This document shows, in pieces, positions 7,834-16,400 of a stretch of 64,000 bases of DNA; position 1 is the first letter of the stretch; every line of letters starts with the position of its first letter. The position numbers were made by a program, and so were the translations under genes. The notes under the pieces are model-generated. The model saw only the letters and a program-made list of their open reading frames with translations. It did not search any database and had not been told where the DNA came from. Location of the stretch: positions 1 to 64,000 of the forward strand of contig CAKTUI010000001.1 in the NCBI GenBank assembly GCA_934621385.1. Direction: 5' to 3'. Source of the DNA: an uncultured Kiritimatiellota bacterium (GTDB taxonomy: Bacteria; Verrucomicrobiota; Kiritimatiellia; RFP12; UBA1067).

Positions 7834-9064
7834 GAACATCACAGGGTTGGGGAAACTGCTCTTCTATGTGCGGATGTCCCTTGCGTGTGCGTGGCGCTAC
7901 AAGTCGCCGGCGGCACTTCTGAGGGCATCGCGTTTTACGCGCATCTTCTTTCGGCACAAGCTTGTGAAGATGGCGAACGGGGAGTACAAGCTCGACTTCT
8001 ATATGCCGCGCTATCCAAGCGAGGCGTTCTTTACGGCGTTGGAAGACAAGGTCATTTGCCGCCCGCCGCGTCCTGTGAGCGTTGTCCTTTCCATTTCGAA
8101 GGCCTGCACCTACAAATGCCCGCACTGCTATCAGCGAAAGGATGCCCCGGACGAGTTGCCGATTGAGATGCTGGTGGAGAATGTCCGCAAGATGCGTGAC
8201 TTTGGCATCGTCGCCTGGGCGATTGAGGGCGGCGAGCCCCTGTTGCGCTTCGAGCGTCTGGAGGCGGTTCTTGGGGAGGTGCGTGGACTTGAGGTCTGGG
8301 TCAACTCGACGGGACATGGGGCGACGACTGAGAAGATTCGCCGCTTGCGCGAGTTGGAGGTGACGGGCGTTATGTCGTCCATTCATTCCGTCAATCCCTC
8401 TGAGCATGACGCTTTTACTGGTGTTGCAGGGTCGTGGCAGCGGGCACTCGACTTCTTGCGCGACTGTCAGGATGAGGGTCTGCTTGTCGGCTTCAACACG
8501 GTTCTCTCCGACCGGCAGGTCGTGGACGGCGGCATCGATCGCATCATGGAACTTGCAACGGAACGCGGTTGCGACTACATTCAGCTTATTCACCCGAAGG
8601 CCTGTGGTGCGTGGATGGGCAAGGCATTCGATGCCGCGCTCCATCGTGAGGCCGTGGAGGTCGCCAAGCGTGCACAAATTCGCTACAACGCCTCAGGCTC
8701 ACGGCACACGCCCGTTCTGACGGCTCAGGTTTATGAGGAGTCGCCGGAGATGCTGGGGTGTTGTTGCGGGGGCATTGATCGCTTTTATGTCGGGGCCAGC
8801 GGGGAAGTCCAGCCATGTGAGTTCGTGAACATTTCGTTCGGCAACCTTCGTGAGGTTCCATTTGAAGTGGCCTATGCGCGGATGCGACAGGCTTTTGCCA
8901 TTCCGTGCGAAGAGTGGACCTGCCAAGTCCATGCGGAAGAGATTGCGGCGGTTGCCGGCGACAGGTTGCCGTTGCCATGGTCTGAGACAGAACGCCTTGT
9001 GCGCAACTGGAAGCCCGGTACGCCGACGAAGGTCTATGAATCAGTGGGAATCTACCGCCGATGA
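7820..9064 (+). CDS. radical SAM protein with C-terminal SPASM-like cysteine cluster
   Basis: A 414-residue protein. The CTYKCPHC motif (CxxxCxxC) near residue 95 binds the radical SAM [4Fe-4S] cluster, followed by a GGEPLLR-type GGE motif. Further cysteines (a CCCGG run near residue 314, then C in VQPCEF and WTCQ) suggest auxiliary Fe-S clusters as in SPASM proteins. About 90 N-terminal residues precede the core. The reaction is not predictable from sequence. The start overlaps the UbiA gene by 14 bp and the end overlaps the lipid kinase by 4 bp, implying one pathway. No ribosomal precursor peptide gene is seen, so a peptide-maturase role is less likely. Confidence 0.85.
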   Translation: MKRSRNITGLGKLLFYVRMSLACAWRYKSPAALLRASRFTRIFFRHKLVKMANGEYKLDFYMPRYPSEAFFTALEDKVICRPPRPVSVVLSISKACTYKCPHCYQRKDAPDELPIEMLVENVRKMRDFGIVAWAIEGGEPLLRFERLEAVLGEVRGLEVWVNSTGHGATTEKIRRLRELEVTGVMSSIHSVNPSEHDAFTGVAGSWQRALDFLRDCQDEGLLVGFNTVLSDRQVVDGGIDRIMELATERGCDYIQLIHPKACGAWMGKAFDAALHREAVEVAKRAQIRYNASGSRHTPVLTAQVYEESPEMLGCCCGGIDRFYVGASGEVQPCEFVNISFGNLREVPFEVAYARMRQAFAIPCEEWTCQVHAEEIAAVAGDRLPLPWSETERLVRNWKPGTPTKVYESVGIYRR

Positions 9065-9906
9065 AGCGATTCCTTGTCCTCGTCAATCCCTCTTCGCACG
9101 GCGGCCGTTCGGGCCGCCGGTGGAAGGCGTTGTCAGAACTCCTGCCGGAGGGCGAGTTCATCCTGCTCAAATCCATTGAGGAGGCTGGCGAGTTGGCGCG
9201 TACGGCGCACGGCTATGAGACGGTCGTCGCCTGTGGCGGGGATGGGACGGTTCGGGCTGTGGCCGAGGGCGTTCTTGAGAATCAGGATGACAGCCTCAAG
9301 TTCGGCGTCCTCTACACGGGGACGAGTCCCGACTTCTGTCATGCGCACGGCATTCCAATCGAATCGGGCGCGGCAATTCGCTTACTGCGTTCAGGCGCGT
9401 TTCGGGAGATTCCCGTCCTGACGGCCAATGGACGGGCCTTCTTCTGTTCGCTGAATCTCGGCATCGGCGCGGCGGTTGCCGAGACGGCCAATCGGCTGCG
9501 TCCCTATCTCGGAGACCATGTGGGCACATTTGCCGCGCTCGTCTCGGCATTGCTGCGGGCACGAAGTTATGGCGTTGAGGTGGGGGCTTGGCGGATTGAC
9601 GCGTGTGCGCACTTCCTGATTACGCGTATTCCTGCCATTGCCGGAGGTTTGCGTCTTGCCTTGCCGAAGTTGGGGGAGGACGAATTTGCCGCGTGGGTCG
9701 TTCCTCGTCCTGCGCTCTTGGACTGGCCGAGGCTTCTCTGGAGCCTCTACAAGGGTGAGCCGTGCGGCGAGTTCCACATCCTGCGCAATGCTGTCACGCT
9801 GCGTTCGGACGCGGAAGTTCCGGTGGAATTTGATGGCGACCCCCACGGTTGCCTGCCTGTTGAAGTTCGGTTTTCAAAACGACGGCTTAAGTTGGTGCGA
9901 CCATGA
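9061..9906 (+). CDS. diacylglycerol/sphingosine-kinase-family lipid kinase
   Basis: A 281-residue member of the DAGK catalytic superfamily (DgkB, YegS, ceramide and sphingosine kinases). The nucleotide-binding loop ACGGDGTVRAVAEG is near residues 58-71 and VNPSSHGG sits at the N-terminus. The second conserved loop, normally GTxNDFAR, reads GTSPDFCHAHGIP, replacing the NDF triad with PDF. ATP-dependent phosphorylation of a lipid hydroxyl is expected. Beside a serine palmitoyltransferase-like enzyme, a long-chain base or ceramide is a plausible acceptor (inference). It overlaps both neighbours by 4 bp (ATGA). Confidence 0.8.
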   Translation: MKRFLVLVNPSSHGGRSGRRWKALSELLPEGEFILLKSIEEAGELARTAHGYETVVACGGDGTVRAVAEGVLENQDDSLKFGVLYTGTSPDFCHAHGIPIESGAAIRLLRSGAFREIPVLTANGRAFFCSLNLGIGAAVAETANRLRPYLGDHVGTFAALVSALLRARSYGVEVGAWRIDACAHFLITRIPAIAGGLRLALPKLGEDEFAAWVVPRPALLDWPRLLWSLYKGEPCGEFHILRNAVTLRSDAEVPVEFDGDPHGCLPVEVRFSKRRLKLVRP

Positions 9907-10835
9907 ATGAAGAGTCATTTATCCGTGCGTTTCAGCGCATACATGGGATGCGTCCGTACGAGGCGGATGCCGATGTCGTGTTGGCGGGGGATGGGCAGCT
10001 TCTCGTCTCCACGGATTCCTTTTCCAGAGAAGAGGACTTCCTCGGCGGACTCGACCCCAGGGACATGGGGCGGCTGATGGCGTATGGGGCCTGCACGGAC
10101 ATCCTTGCCTGTGGTGCACGACCTGAGGCAATGACGCAGATCTGGACGTATGCGGAGTCTGAACCGCTTGCCTTTTATGAACAGGTGGCATTGGGTGTGC
10201 AAGACGTGCTGGCGCATTATGGAATGAAGTTGCTCGGCGGCGATGTGGCGACGGCATCCGAATGGTCCTGGAGCGCAACGGTCATGGGGCACGCCCGGCA
10301 GCCTGTGCGCCGCGTTGCGTCAAGGCGCGTCGACTTTGGCCTTTACGCGTCAGATCCGCTCGGCGCGGCGAACGCGGCGGTTGCGCTGGGCCGTCCATTG
10401 CCCATTCCCGTCCGACGCGAGCCGATTCCATCGGAAGCGTTGTTCGCGACTGATTCCAGTGGCGGACTATTCGATGCGCTGGAAAATTTCCGCCGCGTGA
10501 ATGCGGGTCTTTGGATGGAAGTCGATTGTGACCATGCCGTTGCACGGGAAGTTGTCGCCGCCTTGCCACCGGGTGTTGAGCCTGGATGGACGCTCGTGGG
10601 TGGGGTTGGGGAATATGCTCTGATCTTTGCCGTGCCGACAGGAACGGCGGTTCGGAGCGGCATCCAGATTGGTCGCGGCGGATTCTGCTCTGAAAGTGCC
10701 GCGCCGGAAATCCGACTGAAGATGCACGGGCACATGGGGCGGATGAAGGCCTCGCCCCCGGATTGGCGGCAGGTCAAGCCGACGGAGCGACTGTCCGTTG
10801 TCGCTCAGTATTGGCGGGAACTGTTCACGGAGTGA
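9903..10835 (+). CDS. AIR synthase-related (PurM/ThiL/HypE/SelD superfamily) protein
   Basis: A 310-residue protein with the N-terminal ATP-binding fold of the PurM superfamily. An early STDSF block (about residue 36) resembles the conserved Asp-containing strand. MGRLMAYGACTDILACGARP and LLGGDVATASEW correspond to the dimer-interface and metal/ATP segments. Superfamily members activate carboxylates, phosphates or selenide using ATP. It is not a canonical ThiL: the ThiL substrate motifs are not obvious and no thiamine gene adjoins. Its function in this operon is unknown. Start overlaps the lipid kinase stop by 4 bp. Confidence 0.7.
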   Translation: MNEESFIRAFQRIHGMRPYEADADVVLAGDGQLLVSTDSFSREEDFLGGLDPRDMGRLMAYGACTDILACGARPEAMTQIWTYAESEPLAFYEQVALGVQDVLAHYGMKLLGGDVATASEWSWSATVMGHARQPVRRVASRRVDFGLYASDPLGAANAAVALGRPLPIPVRREPIPSEALFATDSSGGLFDALENFRRVNAGLWMEVDCDHAVAREVVAALPPGVEPGWTLVGGVGEYALIFAVPTGTAVRSGIQIGRGGFCSESAAPEIRLKMHGHMGRMKASPPDWRQVKPTERLSVVAQYWRELFTE

Positions 10836-10841
10836 CGGATT

Positions 10842-11807
10842 ATGGAAACGATTCTTCTCACGGGAGCGGGTGGGTACGTCGGGTCGAACGCGGCGGAATA
10901 TTTCGTGCGCAAGGGCTTTCGCGTTATTGGAACTGTCCACCACAGGGTCGCGGACCGCTTGCGGACTTCGGGTGCGGAGATTCGCTCGGTGGATTTGACG
11001 GACGCTCATGCGGTGGCTTCGCTCGTGGACGAGCCGATTGATTATGTTGTCCATATCGCGGCACGGGCCAGTGATGTTGGCCCGGATGCACTGTTCCGTG
11101 CCGCGAATTACGATGCCGTCCGTCACCTCGCCGGATTGGCGATGGAGCGCGGCGTTCGGCGGTTCGTCTATCTCTCGACATCTGACGTTTATGGACTGCG
11201 CGACTTTCATGGGGAGAGTGAGGATTCGCTGGCCTTCGATGAAAAGGCGCGCAATCCCTATCCGAAGTACAAGATCCTGTCGGAAAAGTGGCTGGCGGAC
11301 AACCTTCCGCCCGAGCGGTTCTCGTGTGTGCGCTCCTGCGTCATCTATGGACGCGGCGACACATCCATTACACCGCGCACGGTGGCCTACCTGAAGGCAT
11401 CACCATTTGCCTTTCACTTTGGACGCTGGAAAGGGCAGAACCGTTGGCCGCTCGCGCACATTGAGAACGTCTGCCGGGCACTGCATGCCGCAATGCTTCT
11501 TTCGGAGGCGGGTGGAAAGGGCGTGACGGTTTTGGATTCCCGTCGCGTGACGGTCAGTGACTATTATCGTGAACTCGCGGCAGAATTCCTGCCGGGGAAA
11601 CGCCTGCGGGAATTGTCGCTCCCAATGGCGGTTATCCGACCCATTGCTGCGCTTTCGACGGCTTTTTCGCGCCACAGCCCCATCTTCGACCCCACGCTTT
11701 ATGCGCTTGATACGATTTCTCACAATCTCGATTTCAGCAATCGGCGGATGCTGGACTGGTTTTCCAGGATGGGACTGACGGAGTATCCGCACGATACGTA
11801 TCGATAG
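10842..11807 (+). CDS. NAD-dependent epimerase/dehydratase (extended SDR), possible ceramide reductase
   Basis: A 321-residue extended short-chain dehydrogenase. The Rossmann motif TGAGGYVG is at residues 7-14; the catalytic Ser/Tyr/Lys set appears as STSDVYG (about 111-117) and YPKYK (about 139-143, Y-x3-K). Bacterial ceramide reductase (CerR, described in Caulobacter) belongs to this annotation class and is encoded near spt, so reduction of a 3-keto sphingoid lipid is a reasonable guess. Sugar-nucleotide epimerisation is the alternative. It is the last gene of the operon, starting 7 bp after the AIR-synthase-like gene. Confidence 0.75.
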   Translation: METILLTGAGGYVGSNAAEYFVRKGFRVIGTVHHRVADRLRTSGAEIRSVDLTDAHAVASLVDEPIDYVVHIAARASDVGPDALFRAANYDAVRHLAGLAMERGVRRFVYLSTSDVYGLRDFHGESEDSLAFDEKARNPYPKYKILSEKWLADNLPPERFSCVRSCVIYGRGDTSITPRTVAYLKASPFAFHFGRWKGQNRWPLAHIENVCRALHAAMLLSEAGGKGVTVLDSRRVTVSDYYRELAAEFLPGKRLRELSLPMAVIRPIAALSTAFSRHSPIFDPTLYALDTISHNLDFSNRRMLDWFSRMGLTEYPHDTYR

Positions 11808-12430
11808 GTCGGTTGCGCACGGGGATGCATTGTTCGGCGCGTCATTTTTGCCGCGTATGCCGAGGGGGCTGCTCGCCCATTGGGGAGAACGAGGGGCGGC
11901 TTGCCCGAGAGGGAGGGCGGCTATCGGGACGAAAGCGTTCTCTTTTCCGCAACAAGTGGGGCGGATAGCCCGAAGGGAACGGGTTGGCATGCCGAAAGGG
12001 AAGGGTTTTGATGCCCATCAGGAAGGGCAAGCACTAAGGTGGTTTGGATAAAGCACCTTAGTGGTTTGCTCAAAGGACTAAGGTGGTTTGTTGAAAGCAC
12101 TAAGGTGCTTTCCCGTCGAGTTCCGCATCGCAGCCCTTCCTTATGGACAGAGCAACCCTTCCTATTGGTGCAAAACGCCCCTTTTCTTAGGCGAAACAGA
12201 CCTCTCCTTTGGGGAAGTCAGCGGACGCACACCGCCGTGCCCGGGAGTTGTGAGGCGCAGAAGGGTGGAAGAAAGCCCCGCCGCGTAGGTGTTCCGGTGG
12301 GCGCAAGCGCGGCGAAACAATCTGCCGCGTCCAGCCTGTAGTCGGTCCGTTCTTCCTTTTCGCTCCATTCCCTTTTGCAGGCCCATTAGATTGTGCGATT
12401 TCCCTTTTACAATTTTCTGGGCGATTCGTC
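11808..12430 (+). other. long non-coding gap with inverted word repeats
   Basis: No coding region is supported. The first part (11837-12030) has shuffled AGGGAAGGG/GCCCG words and short palindromes such as TGATGCCCATCA near 12010. The centre holds the ACTAAGGTG hairpin cluster described separately. CCCATTAGAT and TTACAATTTTC near 12388-12418 also occur beside the IS30 remnant at about 40097-40117. Confidence 0.5.
12032..12111. repeat. ACTAAGGTG direct and inverted repeat cluster
   Basis: The word ACTAAGGTG occurs four times in 80 bp. Direct copies ACTAAGGTGGTTTG are at 12033-12046 and 12077-12090. AAAGCACCTTAGTG (12050-12063) and CACTAAGGTGCTTT (12098-12111) are a perfect 14-bp inverted repeat enclosing one direct copy. 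Confidence 0.85.
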
Positions 12431-12476
12431 TTGTGCGTCGTTCTCTATTTATGGTATACTAATTTATGGTATACTA
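12431..12476 (+). promoter_or_regulatory. promoter with tandemly duplicated extended -10 element
   Basis: ATTTATGGTATACTA is present twice without interruption, at 12447-12461 and 12462-12476. The first TATACT (12455-12460) is 18 bp from TTGTGC (12431-12436). The second TATACT is at 12470-12475. The gene downstream starts at 12517. Confidence 0.65.
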
Positions 12477-12516
12477 TTTTTAAATTGCTTCGTAAACCAA
12501 TGGAATTCAATCACTT

Positions 12517-13416
12517 ATGAAAAGAATTAGGCTTTCTGTTCTTCGCGTGGTCGCGGCGGTGATGTGTGCCGCCATGGGACTGTCGGCTTGTGCCGCAGGG
12601 GAGGGGATTCCGCCGTCGGCGGGTTCCGTTGGCGTCTGGTGGTGGAACGGTCGACAGGTTGGCAAGCCGGCGGAATATCTGCCGCGCCTTGACTTTCTGG
12701 CTTCCAATCGGGTGACGGAAATCTACTTTGCGGTTGACCACGATGCCGCGTTCAAGGATCTCTCGTCCTTCATCGCGGCGGCGCAGAAGCGTGGAATGCG
12801 CGTCGCGTGGCTGTCGGGCGACGTCTCGTGGATTTATCCCGGTTCGCTCGGTTTCGATGAGGTGCTGGGGCGGTTTGTGGCCTACCAGAAGTCCGTTCCT
12901 GAGAACTTGCGCTTTTATGCCCTGCATCTCGACGTCGAGCCGCATCAGGACCACGATCTGACGGATGCGCGCAAGTGGCAGCTTTACGCCGACTTTGTGC
13001 TCCGTGCGGCGACGAATGTGCGGCGGCGCGGCTACAAGATTGAGTGGGACATCCCATTTTGGCTCGACAACATTCGTGTTCCGTACGGGAAGCAGACGGA
13101 TGCGCCGCTCCTGGATGTCATGTTCGCCTCGGCGGATACGCTGACGCTGATGTCCTACCGCGATACGGCCAAGGCGATGCTTGAGACGGGTTCGGGCGAG
13201 GTCGCGTTGGCAAAGACGCGGCCCTGCCGAATCGTCTTCGGTGCCGAGACGGGTGAGACGGGCGAAGGGAATGCCGTCTCCTTCTATGAGGAGGGCAAGG
13301 CCCACCTGAATCAGGAACTTGCGAAAGTGAGGGAATCCCTTGCGAAGGAGGGTCTCCCGGGCGGTTTTGGCGTTGCCATTCATCATCTTGGTTCGTGGAC
13401 TGACCTTAAGGAGTGA
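12517..13416 (+). CDS. lipoprotein with a glycoside-hydrolase-like TIM-barrel domain (hypothetical)
   Basis: A 299-residue protein. The N-terminus is a lipoprotein signal with lipobox LSAC (Cys at about residue 25). The remainder has alternating strand/helix patterns of a TIM barrel, with acidic residues in HLDVEPHQDHD and WDIPFWLD that could be catalytic or metal-binding. Glycan hydrolysis is possible but not shown; I do not recognise a named family. No good Shine-Dalgarno sequence precedes the ATG. It is followed 5 bp later by a large surface protein, probably in one transcription unit. Confidence 0.65.
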   Translation: MKRIRLSVLRVVAAVMCAAMGLSACAAGEGIPPSAGSVGVWWWNGRQVGKPAEYLPRLDFLASNRVTEIYFAVDHDAAFKDLSSFIAAAQKRGMRVAWLSGDVSWIYPGSLGFDEVLGRFVAYQKSVPENLRFYALHLDVEPHQDHDLTDARKWQLYADFVLRAATNVRRRGYKIEWDIPFWLDNIRVPYGKQTDAPLLDVMFASADTLTLMSYRDTAKAMLETGSGEVALAKTRPCRIVFGAETGETGEGNAVSFYEEGKAHLNQELAKVRESLAKEGLPGGFGVAIHHLGSWTDLKE

Positions 13417-13421
13417 AATCA

Positions 13422-16400
13422 ATGAAACGACTGATTCCCTGTCTCGCGGCACTTGGCTTTGCCGCAACGCTGACGGCGGCGACGCGTGATACGTCGGCCT
13501 ATGCGAAGTCCCTCGTCATCACCGTCCCGGCGACGGCCGTCGCGGCGGATGTGGAGCTGGCGGACGTGCCGTTGCTCGTGCGGCTTTCGGCGGGTACGGG
13601 CGGTACGTTTGACTATGCGGACGTGAAGCAGGCGAATGGCGGCGATCTCGCCTTTGCGGATGCGGACGGCAATTCGCTCGCCTACGACGTCGACACATGG
13701 AATGCGGATGGCGAGTCGCTCGTCTGGGTGCGGGTGCCGACCTTCCGTCGCGGCACACGAATCGTGATGTGGTACGGGGCCGAAAGCGCGACGGACAATA
13801 CGCCATCCGCCGTGTGGAGCGGCCGGTATGCGGGTGTCTGGCACTGTGCGGACGCAAGCGGCAACCTGACGGATGCGACGGGGCACGACTTGGCGGCCGT
13901 GCCGACGGTTGCGGATGCGGGCTCGGCTGGCTATTTGGACAAGATGGTGGCGGCGGAGGATGGTGCGGTCGGTCTTTGCCGCGCCGCCCAGGACAGCTCG
14001 TCCTATTTCTCGGGGATGAAGTCGACGCATCTCGTGGCGGATGCGGAAGCCCTGCACGTCGGGTCGCAGTTCGTCTTCTCGGGCTGGTACAAGGCGAATC
14101 AGGTCATAGCTTACACTCGGCTCGTTTCGGCGAAGGCCGACTACAATCAGTCGACTGGTTGGGAGGTGCAGTTCAATGACAATCCGCGCCGTGTGTCGCT
14201 TCGGGGTGCCGGTGAGGTAGATCTTCCGGTGTCCGTTCCCTCGTGCGTGGGGCGCTGGACGCATTTCACCTTTGCGTTTGACGGTGCGACGGCACGGTGC
14301 TACACGAACGGCTTTCTCGCCGCGTCGGGCACCGTTCGGACGGTGGCGGATTCAGCCAATGGCTTGGCGTTTGGTGGCAATACCAATGCAAAGGAAGCCG
14401 GACTCTATGGCTGGTTTGATGAACTTCGGTATCGGTCCGGGGCGGTGAGCGCGGCGGAAATCGAGGCGGAGTACCGCATGGTTGCCGAAGCGGACTACCT
14501 GACCTATGGTGATGGCACGGTTGATGCCTCGCAGTTTGCGAAGGCGGTGATGTTCACGCTGAACGCATCCTATGCGGATGATGCGGTGACGGATGCGCCC
14601 GTACTCGTGCGACTTTCCACGGCGATTGACGGCTTCTCCTATTCCGATTTCCAGGATGCGGCTGGCGGCGACCTGTGCGTGACGGATGTGAACGGGGTCA
14701 TTTTGCCGCACGAGATTGACACGTGGAACCCGTCCGGCGAGTCGCTCATTTGGGTGAAGATGCCGTCCGCGGCGAAGGGGACTCGCCTTGTCCTCTATTA
14801 TGGGAGTGCGACTTACCGTGCGGCCAATTCCGCCGCGACCTGGTCGGATTACGTGGGCGTGTGGCACTTCGGCGAGGAGAGCGGCACGGCGTATGACGCG
14901 ACGGGGCATGGGCTTGACGGAACGCCGACGGGCAACTATGCCGAGGGTCACAACCGAGGAATTGATGGTGGTGTGATTGGTCGTGCGCGCAAGAATGGCG
15001 GCAATGGCGAGTATGCCAACAAGAGCTATATTTCGGTTCCCGACTACGATACCTTCGGCCTGACGGATACGTTTACGGCGAGCGGGTTCTTCCGCGTGTC
15101 GGGGAAGGGCGGCTGGTACCGCCTGTTTTCACGAAAGTCCAATGCCGCGCCTGATGGAGGCTGGGGACAGGAATTGAACTATAACGATCTCACCATGCTG
15201 TATGTCTACGGCTCGGCGGCGAATCAGTCCATGACCATCCCGTCGCTCGACAAGACATGGGTGCACCTGACATTCGTCTACGAGGGCGAGCGGTGCACGG
15301 TTTATGCGAATGGCGAGAAGGTTGGCGAGACGACGGGTACGTTCCCGCGTGCCACGGCGAACGGACTGCCGCTGTCGTTCGGCTGCACATCGGATGGTGC
15401 GGACTGGCCGCTCTGCGGCGACTACGATGAGATTCGCCTGACGGGGCGCATCCCCACGGCGGAACAGGTCAAGTTCGAGTATGCCGCGATGACGGCAACG
15501 GATGTCTTCACGGCGGGTCGGGTGATTGCGACGGCGGACGGTATGCCGTCCGTTTCGGTCGAGAAAGTGCGCGATGCCGTCGAATCGCGGCGCGTGGGCG
15601 GCATCTTCCGCATTGCGCTTGACAAGGCGGTTGCTTGGCCCGTCCGCGTCGCCTATGCGATCTCGGGAACGGCCCAGTCCGGGGTGGACTATTCGAACGC
15701 GGCGACGGAATCGGTCCTCATTCCGGCGGGCAAGACATCGGTGGATGTGGAAATTGCCATCAAGTACAATCCGAAGGCAACGGCCGACCGCACGGTCGAG
15801 CTGACGCTTGTGGCTGGGGAGGGGTATTCGATCGGAACGGCATCATCCGCCGCGCTGACGATTGCCGACCTTGCCGCGCCCACGAAGCACTGCTTCCGGA
15901 AGATGCTTGACCTGACTGTCCCGGCGGAATTTCTCGGTGAGGAGACGCTCGCCGGGTTCCCCGTGCTCGTGCGGCTTTCGTCGGCCATCTCGGGCTTTGA
16001 CTATGCGGACTTCAAGAGCACGGACGGTTCGGACATCCTCTTCACGGATGCAAAGGGCGTGCAGGCCTATGCGCACGAGGTGGACGAGTGGAATGTGGGC
16101 GGCGAGTCCCTCGTGTGGGTCTTCCTGCCCGAACTGAAGGCGGGAACGACGCTGCGCATGTACTACGGGAGCGAGATGGATCTCGGTGGCGCGGATGCGG
16201 GCGCGGTTTGGCCCGGGTATGCGGGCGTGTGGCACTTCAATGAGCGCACCTGGAAACTCCCGGCGCGGGATGCGACGGGGCATGGACTGGATGCGGTCGT
16301 CAAGGCGCAGTTCTATCCGAGCTACAATACGGACTTCCCCGAGGGTGCGGTCGGTCATGCACGCTACAATATGCCGGTCACCTACGACGCGGGCGGGCGC

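Noticed and set aside
11830..12051. Small open frame after the epimerase gene
   Set aside because: No ribosome-binding site, repeat-derived low-complexity translation, no family.
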